Below are positions 8,800 through 18,780 of a stretch of 64,000 nt of DNA, piece by piece. The stretch lies in contig JAXMOA010000010.1 in assembly GCA_034670145.1 (NCBI GenBank), forward strand, positions 135,039 to 199,038, given 5' to 3'. The position numbers were made by a program, and so were the translations under genes. Position 1 is the first letter of the stretch. Every line of letters begins with the position of its first letter. Source of the DNA: HXMU1420-2 sp034670145 (GTDB lineage Bacteria > Pseudomonadota > Alphaproteobacteria > Rhodobacterales > Rhodobacteraceae). The notes under the pieces are model-generated. The model was not told the DNA's origin. It did no database searches and was given only the letters and a program-made list of their open reading frames with translations.

Positions 8800-10827
8800 T
8801 TACCGCAGTTCAACCGTAACGCGGTCCGACTGGCCAGCGGCGTCGATCACCACAAATGTGGCAAAGCCCAGACCCGGCGCGTCGATCTGAATATCCCGTG
8901 TGCGCAGCCCTGTTGCCAGCGGGCGCCCATCGGCCAGGACAGCAAATGGTGTCTGCCCGCCTCGCAGCTTCAGCGTCACCACGCCGTCCTCCACAGGCAA
9001 TCGCGCACCCGGCGGAGGGAACACCAGATCCGGCGCGCCCTCGGGTCGCCCTTGCAATGCATCGCGCGGGCGGAACCGTTGCAAGGGTCGCGGCAACTGC
9101 GCCGAGCTGACGATCAACGTCGCCGGCGGCGGCGGCGGCAAAGGCTCAAACCCTTCTGACAATCTGCCAAACACCTCGAACAACACCGGCGCGGCCAGAT
9201 CACCGCCAAAGGCGCCCGGGACCGGGGTTCCATCTGCCCGGCCAATCCACACGCCCGCCACGTGCTGCCCGTCAAATCCGACGGCCCAGGCGTCGCGATG
9301 CCCATAGCTGGTCCCGGTCTTGTAAGCCAACACGTCCCCCGGCGCGCCTGGGGGCGGCGCCAGACCGCGCAGGATGTTCATCACCTGCCACGCAGCCACC
9401 TCAGACATCATGCGGCGGGCTGGTGACGGGGCCTCTTCGGCCCCCGTCCGCAACAGAGGCCCCTGACCGCCCTGTGCCAGCCCTGCGTATAGCTGCACCA
9501 GATCCCGCAATGTCACCCCAACGCCGCCCAGCGCAATGGCAAGCCCCGGCTTGCCCCCCGGCAAACGCGGATCGGCCCCGCCCTTGCGCATCGCGGTCAT
9601 CAGCCGCGCGGGCCCCAGCTCGCGCGTCAGCTGAACCACCGGCGTATTCAACGACAATTGCAACGCACGCGCGACGCGAATCTCGCCACGAAACACGCCA
9701 TCGAAATTCTGCGGCGCATAGCCGTCATATTGCACCGGCCCGTCATGAATCAGCGTCTGGGGATGCGCCAGCCCCTGATCAAACGCCAGACCATACACGA
9801 ACGGCTTGAGCGTCGATCCCGGCGACCGCACGGCCCGCGTCATATCCACAAACCCCTGCCGTCGCCCGACACCCGAATAATCCGGCGACCCGACCGAAGC
9901 CAGGATCTCTCCGCTCTTATGATCCGCCAGAACCAGTGCAACCGAAACGCGCTGGCCAATGCGGTCCGCCGCGCGCCGCGCCACGGTCTCCAGCTGGCGC
10001 TGCAATTCGGCATCCAGCGTCAGGTGATGCACGCGCTGGTCACGTTCCTGCTGGCGGACCCGGTCCGCCTCATGTGCCGCCAGCCGGGCAAACCCCTGCA
10101 TCTGCGCAGGCACCGGTGCGGCCCGCGCCACGGCGGCCGTCTCTGCATCCAGATGGGTCATCCGCGCCAGCACCCGATCCCGCGCCGCCCGGCCAACGCT
10201 GGCATGGCGATCGGTCCGCCGAGTCTCAGGGCTCTGCGGCAGGGCCACCAACAGCGCCGCCTGAGACGGGGTCAAACGACGCGGCTCTTTTCCGAACCAG
10301 CCCAATGTCGCAGCCCGGATACCCTCCAGATTGCCGCCAAACGGCGCATGCGTCAGATACAGGCGCAGGATCTCGTCCTTGCTCAACACCCGCTCCAGCG
10401 CCAGGGCCAGCCGGATCTGGCGCAGCTTGCCCGGCCATTGCCCGGTGCCGCTGTTTTCCATCAAACGCGCCACCTGCATGGTCAGGGTCGAGCCCCCCGA
10501 CACAGCCCGCCCATGCCAGACAGCCTGCCCAACGGCCCGGCTCAACGCCCAGAGGTCAACGCCGGAATGGCTCCAGAATCGCTTGTCTTCGTAACGCACC
10601 AGCATGTCGATGTAATCCGGGTCAACCACGCCGGGCCGCATACGCCAGCGGCCATCCTCTACCGGAAAAACCCGCAACAGCCGGCCATGCCGGTCGCGCA
10701 CCTCGACCGAGGTTTCTGCCAGAACCGGGGGCAATTGCGCCCGCGCGACCCAGTCATCCACCCAATCGCGCGCGCCAGCACCGGCCAGCAAGACCGCAGC
10801 ACACAGGAAAAACGGCCAGGCCCTCAT
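8800..10827 (-). CDS. pbpC: Penicillin-binding protein 1C
   Basis: A 675-residue bifunctional peptidoglycan synthase. A single N-terminal membrane helix is followed by a GT51 glycosyltransferase domain with catalytic Glu80 in EDKRFWSHSG and GGSTLTMQ near 111. The transpeptidase domain has S338-TLK, S393-LN and K504-TG motifs, all intact. The C-terminal 90 residues match the PBP1C-specific beta domain (BiPBP_C). Its start overlaps the stop of the upstream alpha-2-macroglobulin gene (ATGA), the same order as yfhM-pbpC in Escherichia coli. That link suggests the macroglobulin guards or cooperates with this periplasmic enzyme. Confidence 0.95.
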   Translation of the reverse strand: MRAWPFFLCAAVLLAGAGARDWVDDWVARAQLPPVLAETSVEVRDRHGRLLRVFPVEDGRWRMRPGVVDPDYIDMLVRYEDKRFWSHSGVDLWALSRAVGQAVWHGRAVSGGSTLTMQVARLMENSGTGQWPGKLRQIRLALALERVLSKDEILRLYLTHAPFGGNLEGIRAATLGWFGKEPRRLTPSQAALLVALPQSPETRRTDRHASVGRAARDRVLARMTHLDAETAAVARAAPVPAQMQGFARLAAHEADRVRQQERDQRVHHLTLDAELQRQLETVARRAADRIGQRVSVALVLADHKSGEILASVGSPDYSGVGRRQGFVDMTRAVRSPGSTLKPFVYGLAFDQGLAHPQTLIHDGPVQYDGYAPQNFDGVFRGEIRVARALQLSLNTPVVQLTRELGPARLMTAMRKGGADPRLPGGKPGLAIALGGVGVTLRDLVQLYAGLAQGGQGPLLRTGAEEAPSPARRMMSEVAAWQVMNILRGLAPPPGAPGDVLAYKTGTSYGHRDAWAVGFDGQHVAGVWIGRADGTPVPGAFGGDLAAPVLFEVFGRLSEGFEPLPPPPPATLIVSSAQLPRPLQRFRPRDALQGRPEGAPDLVFPPPGARLPVEDGVVTLKLRGGQTPFAVLADGRPLATGLRTRDIQIDAPGLGFATFVVIDAAGQSDRVTVELR

Positions 10828-13800
10828 TCCACGACAGTCACCTGACCCGTCTCACCCCGCGCCCGATAGGTGGGGCGGTACATGTCCTCGACCGAGGCCG
10901 CCGGGCTGTGAAACACCCCCGGCGAAACCGCCCGCGCCACATAGGCCAGCGTCACAGGCCTGCGCTTCCAAAGGTTCACAGCCGACAGGAACCGGTCTGC
11001 GCGAAACTCCGAATGCTCCGCCTCGCTCAGGTTCAGCCACTCCAGCGCGCCCACATCGCCCGACCGCAACAGCGACGGATTGTCGATCTCAATTCCCGCA
11101 GGCAACGGATCGTCAATCATCAGACGTGCCTGGCTGTCTTCGAATGGAGTCACCGTCAGAACGGTCACAAACCGGTCTCCAACCGCAAAGACATCGCCGG
11201 CCAGCTCTGTGCCATCCATGCTGAAATACTGCCGCTTGATGGCATAGCCTGTCCCGCCCGCCTCGGGTGCCACTTCGGGCACACCCAGGGTGGTCAGCGT
11301 GATCGCCGTCTCGCGCCCGGATTCGGACGATATGGTGATCGGGCGATGTCCGGCACGATCTTCCAGCACCCGCACAAACGGGCCCTCGACCGATGCGCCA
11401 TCCACCAGCAAACCAGAGGATTCAGGGTTCTTCAGCAACGCCTGCGCCGCCAGCAAAGACCAGGCCGCCTCTTGCGTCGACATATGCGACCGGCCCAGGC
11501 TGACCCGCGTCAACAGCGCGTCCGTATCCACCGCCATGCTGCCCGCCTCTGTCGCCAGCGCCAGAACCCCGGCCGCATCGCGCAGGTTGGTGCCATAATC
11601 CACCCGCCACAACGGCGCCTCGGCCCCGCTCCGCCCGGCAATCATCGCCGCAGACCGCGCGAACATCGCATCCGCTCGCGTCTGATCACCATAGGCCGCC
11701 AGGGCCGCGCCCAACTGGGCCGCCGCCATCGGCGTGGTAAAGGCATCGCCTTTGATATCCGCATAATACCGCAGATCCCCCATCGAGGCCGCGCCTTCGC
11801 GTGCCAGGACCAGCAGGGCATAGGCAATGTCACCCCCACCCTCATCAAAGTCCGGCGCATAGCTGATCCGGTTGCGCAGATTGTCCATCGCCGTGCGGAA
11901 CGCCCGGTCCGGCACAACATAGCCCTCGGCCCGCGCCCGCCCCAGGAAATCGGACACATAGGCGTCCAGCCAGAAATCGCCAGAGCTGGGCCGCCAAAGC
12001 CCAAAGGCCCCGTTCGCGGCCTGCCGGCTCAACACCCGGTCAATCGCCGCATCGACCCGCCTTTGCACATCCGGCGCCGTGCCCAGCCCGCTCGCCTCTG
12101 CGACCGAGGACAGATACAACAACGGCAAAGCCCGCGAGGTCACCTGCTCGGTACAGCCATAGGGATAACGATCCAGCGCCATCAGCAGCCCGGGCGCATC
12201 AAATCGCGCAATCGGCCCGGCCGACATCAGGGCCGAGGCCGTCCCCCCCCGCAACCCGTCAAAGACATCCCGGCTAAAGGTGAAACTGTCGCCCGCGCCC
12301 AGGGTAAACCGCCGGGTCGTCGACACGACCGGGTCATTCACCCGCACCGGCAACACCAGGCTCTGGCGCAACTCGCGCCCGTCCGGTGTGGTCAAAACCA
12401 CGTCAAACGTCGGATCACCCACCGCCGAGGCCGACACCGGCACCGCAAACACGGCCTTTGCCTTTTCGGTCAGCGCAAAGCCACCCGGCGCAGCGCCCAC
12501 CGTCAGGCCCGCCCCGACATTCTCCAGCGCCAGTTGCATTTGCCCTGCGGGACCATCCGCATGAACCACCTGCAACAACACCCGGCTGCGATCCCCCGGC
12601 GACAGGAAACGCGGAACCGTCGCCGTCACCACCACCGGATCGCGCACGATCATGTCCCGCTGGGCCTGGCCGACACCGGCCCGTGTCCAGGCCACCGCCA
12701 TCAGGCGCACGGTTCCGTTAAAGGCCGGCAGGTCGATATTCACAAAGGCCTCGCCATTGGCGCCCACCTTCACCAGACCCGAAAACTTCGCCATCAATTC
12801 CTGCGTTGGTGGCGGCGATTGCCGCTGCGATCCACGCGCCGCATCCCCGCCCGAACGCACCGTGCCCATCGCACCGTTCATGCCGTCAATCAGACGTCCA
12901 TAAACATCACGCATCTCGACACCCAGACGGCGCTGGCCAAAGTAGTAGTCCGACGGATCCGGGCTCTCGAACCCGGTCAGGTTCAAGATCCCCACATCCA
13001 CGGCCGCCACGGTCAGCCAGATATCGCTGCCCTCCGCAGCGCCGTCGACGCGCACGCCCACCCGCTGGCTTTGTCGCGGATCGGCCACCTCTGGCGCCTC
13101 GATCGCCACACGCAGCGCGCGCCCAACCGGGTCCACCTTGGCATAGGCGAGCCCCAGCGCCCGCGCCGGATTCTGGCCCGCCGGCACATCCATCGGCCGG
13201 ATCACGGTGGCGGTCACATAGGCACCAATGCCCCATTCCGCCGTCACCTCCATCGGGATCACGTTTTCCCCCGCCGTCACATCAATGGCCTGACGCGAAA
13301 TCACCTTGTCCGCCATCACCGTCACCAAAGCGACGCCATCAAACTGCGGCACAATCCGCAACCGCGCCGTATCGCCAGCCGTATAGGATTCGCTGTCCAG
13401 CGACAGCTCCAGCTGGTCCGGCGTGTCCGAACTGTCCGCCGGAGCGTACCACCCGGCATAAAAATCGACCGACGAGGCCGTATACGTGCCGTCCTGACGC
13501 TCGACCACCAGCTCATAGCGCCCCCAGTCAACCGGGCGGGACACCGTCAAAGGCCCATCGCCCAACACACCGGTCCCGCGCGCAATGCGCTTGCGCCGGG
13601 TCGTCGGCTCCCAGTTCCAGCTGCCATATTGCTGATACCACTGATACCGCGTGGTCACCCGGTTCAGCGTCCATTCAACCTGCATCGGTTGCGGCGTCAG
13701 ATCCTGGGTCAGCCCGATCACCTCAAACGCGGCCTCCGTGCCCTCGGCAACCACATCCTCAAACAACGGCTTGATCCCGATCAACGGGCCATCCGGACGC

Positions 13801-16256
13801 ACAAAAGCGGTGATATCCCGCTCTACCGGACGCGCTGCGCCATCCGACACCCGTGCAATGACCGACACCTCCATCGGCATCCCTTCGGCCTCGGACTGAG
13901 GCACGTCGATCGTCACCACCGCACGCCCCTGCGCATCGGTCCGATCCACCCCAAAGAAGCTGCTCTGACGCCCATAGCGCGCGTCATACCGGCCAAACTG
14001 ATAGCCCGGCAGATCCGCAATCTCGCGCACCGGGCGCAGGGTCACATCCCCCTCAACCGCCAGATCCGCACCCGGCGCGCCAAACAGATAGCGCGCCTCC
14101 ACCGTCAGAGGCGGCGCATCCCCAGGACGCAACGGCGCATTCGGCAGGCTCAGATCGAAATCAATCCGCTCCGGCATGAAATCCTCAACCAGCACCGTCT
14201 GCGTGGCCAGCGCCAATCCATCCGGATCGCTCTTGATATCCAACCGCCAGGACCCGCGCGGCGCGCTCGACCCAACCGGCAGCGCAAACACATGGCCCCC
14301 GGCCCGTCCACCATCCGAGATGTGGCGGCTGTATTCCACCCCATCCGGGCGCGTCAGCACGGCGATCACCGGCAAACCCTCAATCGCTTCCACCTCGGGA
14401 TCCCGGGTCAGCACAGTGGCATGAATCGTCTCACCCGCCCGATACGCCCCCCGATCCGTGGTCAAAAAGACATCAACCGGCCCGGCCGGCGCCCGCCCCT
14501 CGACTCCGCGATCCGACAGGTCAAACGCCGGGTCCGTCAGCGACAGAAACCCGATATCCGCCTCCCCTTGCTGGGCAAAGACAACCGCCGGGGCCGAACC
14601 ACCCGTACCCCGCGTCAGACCCGCCTCGAACAGGGCCGCCCCGCTGGCATCCGTCACCGCCTCGCCCAGAATCGCATTGGCCCGCGAAACCAGGGTCAGC
14701 GTGATCCCACCCCGAGGCGCCGCATCCGACAATCCGCGCACCAGCACATGCAGCCCGTCATTGCCCTCCATCGTGGTCAAACCCAGATCCGACAACACAA
14801 ACCATTGCGTTGCCCCCGGATCGTCATAAGGATCACCGCCCGGAATACTCGCCGTCAGCGCATAAATCCCGGCCGGCAAATCCCTGATCGCCTCGCCCAT
14901 CGGCAACCGCGTGGTGACATCCTGGTTCAACGTCTCGCCCACTTCGGCGGTCCCAGCCCAGACATCCTCCGCAATCTCGCTCGCAAACGCGCTTTCCTGA
15001 TATTGCGACAGCGGACGCCCGAAATACTGATCCTGAATCGCCCGCAGCAAATTGCGGTCCGACACCCGCCGCAGCTTCAGCTCCAGCGTGCTCAGATTGA
15101 CCGTCTCTACAGGCAGCGCCGCATCCGCGCTTTTGGGCAGGACATAAGACCGCCCCGGAAACCGCACCGCCGCACTGCGATCGCGCACATACAACGTCAG
15201 CGGCGTGTCCTTGTACAACGTCTCGCCACTGGCGGCGGGCAATCCCTCGCGCAGCGTGAACGTATACCGCTTGCCGTGCTCCACCCCTTCGATACAAATC
15301 TGCGATTCGTCCGATTGCACTGACAAGCCAGACTCAGGCAATTGCACAAACGGCTCATAATCCGTCCCAACCCGAATCAAAGGCTCATTGAACCTGGCAC
15401 AGACCCGCGGCGCCGCCACATCGCTCTCGACCGAGGTATCAGACACCCGGAATCCGTATTTCGCCACAGCACCATCCAGCGCCGCCACCACATCCTCGCG
15501 CGGTTGGATAGATTGCGCCAGCCGCAGCGCCGGAATCATGTCGCGCCCGCGCCCCAACCGGTCCAAAGCCTCGCTCAGCGTCACCAGCGCCGAGACCCGC
15601 GCCCCATCATTAGGCGCCCGCATATAGGCATTGATCGCCGCACTGCGCGCCCGGTTTTCATACCGCCTCCGGTCGCTGCTCTTTTCCGTCTTGATCATGA
15701 GGTTCAGCCGCGCGTAATCCGCCCACAGATCCGCCCGGTCACTGGCCGAAATCGCACCACCAACCCAGCGCATCGCCGACAGGATCTTGCCCTCCGCCTC
15801 GCGCGCCCGCGCCGTGTCAATCATCTGTTGCAGACTATAGGCCCCGGCCCGATGCCAGAACCCGATGTCCACACCCGCAACCCGCGCCGCTCTCAGCGTG
15901 CTTTGCCCCAAATAGGCCAGATCCGCCTCTCGTGCCTGCGCCTGACGCAAGACCGCCGGCGCCGTCGGACGCTTTTCAGCCGACACAGCGCCCTCATAGG
16001 CCGTGCGCTCTGAAACATTCGATTTCGGAAAACAAGAGTTCGACCGCGTGTTGAACGTGAACGCCTGACAGGCCTTGTTCGCACTGCACGCCCGCTCGCA
16101 GGAATCCAGATCCGTATCAAACAAGGCGTCCAGGTCGGATCCGTAAAAATCCATGTCCTGAGACACAAAATACCGGTGCTCCGGCACCACAGTCTGTCCA
16201 AAGGCCGTCAAAGTCGAAATAAACAAAATAACGGCGGAAACGAAAATGCTGCGCAT
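10824..16256 (-). CDS. Alpha-2-macroglobulin family protein with N-terminal PAN/apple-like domain
   Basis: A 1810-residue periplasmic protein starting at ATG 16256, which has an ideal AGGAGG 5 nt upstream; a signal peptide (SIFVSAVILFISTLTAFGQ) follows. Residues about 25-80 contain several cysteines in a PAN/apple-like pattern (YFVSQDMDFYG, LDSCERACSANKACQAFTF). MG-type beta domains fill the middle. The thioester motif GCTEQ is present near residue 1367, followed by the alpha-helical thioester domain, so covalent trapping of attacking proteases is expected from the family. Bacterial forms of this length are usually periplasmic lipoproteins or envelope-anchored; no lipobox is visible here. It is translationally coupled to pbpC. 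Confidence 0.92.
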   Translation of the reverse strand: MRSIFVSAVILFISTLTAFGQTVVPEHRYFVSQDMDFYGSDLDALFDTDLDSCERACSANKACQAFTFNTRSNSCFPKSNVSERTAYEGAVSAEKRPTAPAVLRQAQAREADLAYLGQSTLRAARVAGVDIGFWHRAGAYSLQQMIDTARAREAEGKILSAMRWVGGAISASDRADLWADYARLNLMIKTEKSSDRRRYENRARSAAINAYMRAPNDGARVSALVTLSEALDRLGRGRDMIPALRLAQSIQPREDVVAALDGAVAKYGFRVSDTSVESDVAAPRVCARFNEPLIRVGTDYEPFVQLPESGLSVQSDESQICIEGVEHGKRYTFTLREGLPAASGETLYKDTPLTLYVRDRSAAVRFPGRSYVLPKSADAALPVETVNLSTLELKLRRVSDRNLLRAIQDQYFGRPLSQYQESAFASEIAEDVWAGTAEVGETLNQDVTTRLPMGEAIRDLPAGIYALTASIPGGDPYDDPGATQWFVLSDLGLTTMEGNDGLHVLVRGLSDAAPRGGITLTLVSRANAILGEAVTDASGAALFEAGLTRGTGGSAPAVVFAQQGEADIGFLSLTDPAFDLSDRGVEGRAPAGPVDVFLTTDRGAYRAGETIHATVLTRDPEVEAIEGLPVIAVLTRPDGVEYSRHISDGGRAGGHVFALPVGSSAPRGSWRLDIKSDPDGLALATQTVLVEDFMPERIDFDLSLPNAPLRPGDAPPLTVEARYLFGAPGADLAVEGDVTLRPVREIADLPGYQFGRYDARYGRQSSFFGVDRTDAQGRAVVTIDVPQSEAEGMPMEVSVIARVSDGAARPVERDITAFVRPDGPLIGIKPLFEDVVAEGTEAAFEVIGLTQDLTPQPMQVEWTLNRVTTRYQWYQQYGSWNWEPTTRRKRIARGTGVLGDGPLTVSRPVDWGRYELVVERQDGTYTASSVDFYAGWYAPADSSDTPDQLELSLDSESYTAGDTARLRIVPQFDGVALVTVMADKVISRQAIDVTAGENVIPMEVTAEWGIGAYVTATVIRPMDVPAGQNPARALGLAYAKVDPVGRALRVAIEAPEVADPRQSQRVGVRVDGAAEGSDIWLTVAAVDVGILNLTGFESPDPSDYYFGQRRLGVEMRDVYGRLIDGMNGAMGTVRSGGDAARGSQRQSPPPTQELMAKFSGLVKVGANGEAFVNIDLPAFNGTVRLMAVAWTRAGVGQAQRDMIVRDPVVVTATVPRFLSPGDRSRVLLQVVHADGPAGQMQLALENVGAGLTVGAAPGGFALTEKAKAVFAVPVSASAVGDPTFDVVLTTPDGRELRQSLVLPVRVNDPVVSTTRRFTLGAGDSFTFSRDVFDGLRGGTASALMSAGPIARFDAPGLLMALDRYPYGCTEQVTSRALPLLYLSSVAEASGLGTAPDVQRRVDAAIDRVLSRQAANGAFGLWRPSSGDFWLDAYVSDFLGRARAEGYVVPDRAFRTAMDNLRNRISYAPDFDEGGGDIAYALLVLAREGAASMGDLRYYADIKGDAFTTPMAAAQLGAALAAYGDQTRADAMFARSAAMIAGRSGAEAPLWRVDYGTNLRDAAGVLALATEAGSMAVDTDALLTRVSLGRSHMSTQEAAWSLLAAQALLKNPESSGLLVDGASVEGPFVRVLEDRAGHRPITISSESGRETAITLTTLGVPEVAPEAGGTGYAIKRQYFSMDGTELAGDVFAVGDRFVTVLTVTPFEDSQARLMIDDPLPAGIEIDNPSLLRSGDVGALEWLNLSEAEHSEFRADRFLSAVNLWKRRPVTLAYVARAVSPGVFHSPAASVEDMYRPTYRARGETGQVTVVE

Positions 16257-16401
16257 GGAATCCTCCTGTTTCAATATGCCAAGGGTGACATGGCAAGGGG
16301 CCGTTTGACAACATGTAGGTCATCGCCCTTAAACACTTGTAAACCGTCAAGCGGATAATCCTGTGCCACTGTTCAGCCCGGAACCCCTAGACGGAGGCAG
16401 C

Positions 16402-18711
16402 ATGAATCTTTCAGAGAGACTGACGCAAGAGCGGCGCGCTCGCCTTGCGGCGGAACATCTGCTGGCAAGAAAACAGGCGGAACTCTCCGAGGCCAACAAG
16501 AAACTGGGCCGCCACGCCGTGGCCCTGACCCGCCGAATCGGCGAAACCCAGGCCGAGGTTGATACCGTCCGTATCGAGAACGAGCGTTTTCGCAGCGATC
16601 TCTCCGAAGCCAACGAAAAGATCGAAATCGCCGAAAGGCGGCTCTGGCTGTCGATCCAGACCATCCGCGACGGTTTTGCCTTTTTCAACGCTGACAGCCG
16701 CCTGATCATCGCCAATGACGCCTACCTCAACTTCTTTGATGGTCTGGAAGAGGTCGGGCCGGGCGTCACCTACGGGCGCATCCTCGAACTGATGACCGAA
16801 GAGGGGCTGATCAACCCAGGAGAGCTCAGCCCGGCAGAATGGCGCATCATGATGATGGAACGCTGGTTTTCACCGGCCCCCAAACCCGTCACGCTGAAAT
16901 TCTGGAACGGTCAGTACATCCGCCTGTTTGATCAACGCGGCCATGGCGGCGACGTGGTCAGCCTGTGCCACAACATCACCTCGACCGTGCATAATGAAAT
17001 GGAGCTGACCGCAGCCCGCCACAAGGCCGAGGCCGCAAACCGCGCCAAATCCGCCTTCCTCGCCAACATGAGCCATGAAATTCGCACGCCCATGAATGGC
17101 GTCGTCGGCATGGCCGAATTGCTGGCCGAGACTCAGCTGGACGATGAACAGCGCCTCTATGCCCAGACCATCCACAACTCTGGCGAGGCTTTGCTGGTCA
17201 TCATCAACGACGTCCTGGATTACTCCAAGATCGAAGCGGACAAACTCGTCCTGCACCCCGAACCCTTTGACCTGGAACGCTGTATTCATGAGGTGGTGAT
17301 GCTGTTGCAGCCACCCGCGCGCGACAAGGGGCTGGAACTGATGGTCGACTACGACATGTTCCTGCCCAATACCTTTATCGGTGACCCCGGACGCCTGCGC
17401 CAGATCCTCACCAACCTGATGGGCAACGCGGTGAAATTCACGCAAAAAGGCCATGTGCTGGTCCGCGTCACCGGGTTTGATGCAACCGATTCCGGCACCT
17501 ACGCCCTCCACGTCACTGTCCAGGACACCGGCATCGGCATCCCTCCGGACCAACGCGATGACGTCTTTGGCGAATTCAACCAGGTCGACAATGAACGCAG
17601 CCGCGAATTCGAGGGCACCGGCCTCGGGCTCGCCATCACCAAACGCCTGATCAAGCTGATGGGTGGCGATGTCTGGCTCGACTCAGAGGTCGGCGTCGGC
17701 TCCTGCTTCGGGTTCAGCCTGCCGCTCCCCGTTGCCGAAACCCAGGTTGAAAATCGGGCCGAAACCCAAGTCGAAACCCAGACCGAAATTCGGGCCGAAT
17801 CTCAGGCCGAAACCACCCCCATTCCACCGGCGGCCAACGGCCCGGAACAGATCGGCACGCTGAAACGGGCGCTCTGTGCCTGTAACTCACCCGAGGCGAT
17901 GGGTATCTTGCGCAAACAGCTTCAGTCCTTCGGCATCGCCACCGTCGATTGCAACAGCGCCGCGCAGGCGTTGAGCGAAATGGACCCGGACATCGACCTG
18001 ATCGTCACCGATTGCGTGCTGGCGGACCAGTCCGGTCTGGATCTGGCGCTGGCATTGCGACAGGCCGGATGGGCCGATACGCCAATCTTTCTGCTGACCC
18101 CGTCCACCTCGCCGCAACGCGACCATCCGGCCATGGCCCAGATCACAGCCGTCCTGCACAAACCACTCCACCGCAGCACCCTGGCGACCCGTCTGCACGC
18201 CCTTGCCGCCCCCCTCGATCCGGCGCCATCCACCGAAACCGTTGCACAGCCAACCCCCGACGCGCCCGCCCCCACCGCCAGCACGGCGCGGCCCATGCGC
18301 GTCCTCGTCGCTGAGGACAACAAGACCAACCAGCTGGTGTTCCGCAAAATGGTCAAAGCCCTGGACCTGGACCTCACATTCGCCAAAAACGGCGAAGAGG
18401 CGCTGGCCGCCTATCCAGAGTTTCAGCCCGACCTGATCTTCATGGATATCTCCATGCCCAAGATGGACGGCAAAACCGCCACCCGCGAGATTCGCAAACT
18501 CGAAGCCGACAGCCCGCTCCACACCCCGATCGTCGCCCTGACCGCCCACGCCATGAGCGGCGACAAAGAGGCGATCCTCGCCGCAGGTCTGGATTTCTAC
18601 CTCACCAAACCCCTGCGCAAACCAGAGATCCTGGCCCAGATCGAACAACATTGCCCCGCAGACGCCCGCACCGGCGCCCCCGTTCAACCCACCGCAGAGG
18701 ACACCGTCTGA
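16402..18711 (+). CDS. Hybrid sensor histidine kinase with two receiver domains
   Basis: A 769-residue cytoplasmic kinase without membrane helices. A coiled coil covers about 1-85, a PAS-like domain about 85-200 (IQTIRDGFAFFNADSRLII). The HisKA H-box FLANMSHEIRTPMNG puts the phospho-acceptor His near 224; an HATPase domain follows with N, G1 (DTGIGIP) and G2 (GTGLGLAI) boxes. A repetitive Glu/Thr/Gln linker (repeats of AETQVE type, about 447-475) leads to a first receiver (Asp near 537, divergent) and a complete second receiver (VLVAEDN, Asp near 681, K in TKPL). The ATG at 16402 follows ACGGAGGCAG. No cognate response regulator is adjacent, so its target is unknown. Confidence 0.92.
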   Translation: MNLSERLTQERRARLAAEHLLARKQAELSEANKKLGRHAVALTRRIGETQAEVDTVRIENERFRSDLSEANEKIEIAERRLWLSIQTIRDGFAFFNADSRLIIANDAYLNFFDGLEEVGPGVTYGRILELMTEEGLINPGELSPAEWRIMMMERWFSPAPKPVTLKFWNGQYIRLFDQRGHGGDVVSLCHNITSTVHNEMELTAARHKAEAANRAKSAFLANMSHEIRTPMNGVVGMAELLAETQLDDEQRLYAQTIHNSGEALLVIINDVLDYSKIEADKLVLHPEPFDLERCIHEVVMLLQPPARDKGLELMVDYDMFLPNTFIGDPGRLRQILTNLMGNAVKFTQKGHVLVRVTGFDATDSGTYALHVTVQDTGIGIPPDQRDDVFGEFNQVDNERSREFEGTGLGLAITKRLIKLMGGDVWLDSEVGVGSCFGFSLPLPVAETQVENRAETQVETQTEIRAESQAETTPIPPAANGPEQIGTLKRALCACNSPEAMGILRKQLQSFGIATVDCNSAAQALSEMDPDIDLIVTDCVLADQSGLDLALALRQAGWADTPIFLLTPSTSPQRDHPAMAQITAVLHKPLHRSTLATRLHALAAPLDPAPSTETVAQPTPDAPAPTASTARPMRVLVAEDNKTNQLVFRKMVKALDLDLTFAKNGEEALAAYPEFQPDLIFMDISMPKMDGKTATREIRKLEADSPLHTPIVALTAHAMSGDKEAILAAGLDFYLTKPLRKPEILAQIEQHCPADARTGAPVQPTAEDTV

Positions 18712-18780
18712 CAAGGCAAACCGACAAACACTTACCAGTTAAACCTTTGATTTCAAACAGCATAAAATGAGTCAGGCGTT

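Noticed and set aside
9936..15323. A 1795-codon open frame antisense to the macroglobulin gene
   Set aside because: It is a frame shadow in GC-rich DNA: composition is dominated by Arg, Pro, His and Gln, there is no domain, and the opposite strand holds a fully recognisable gene.
17740..17820. Repeat element at the repeated AETQVE-coding stretch
   Set aside because: The repetition is part of the kinase coding frame (linker) and is imperfect at the DNA level.
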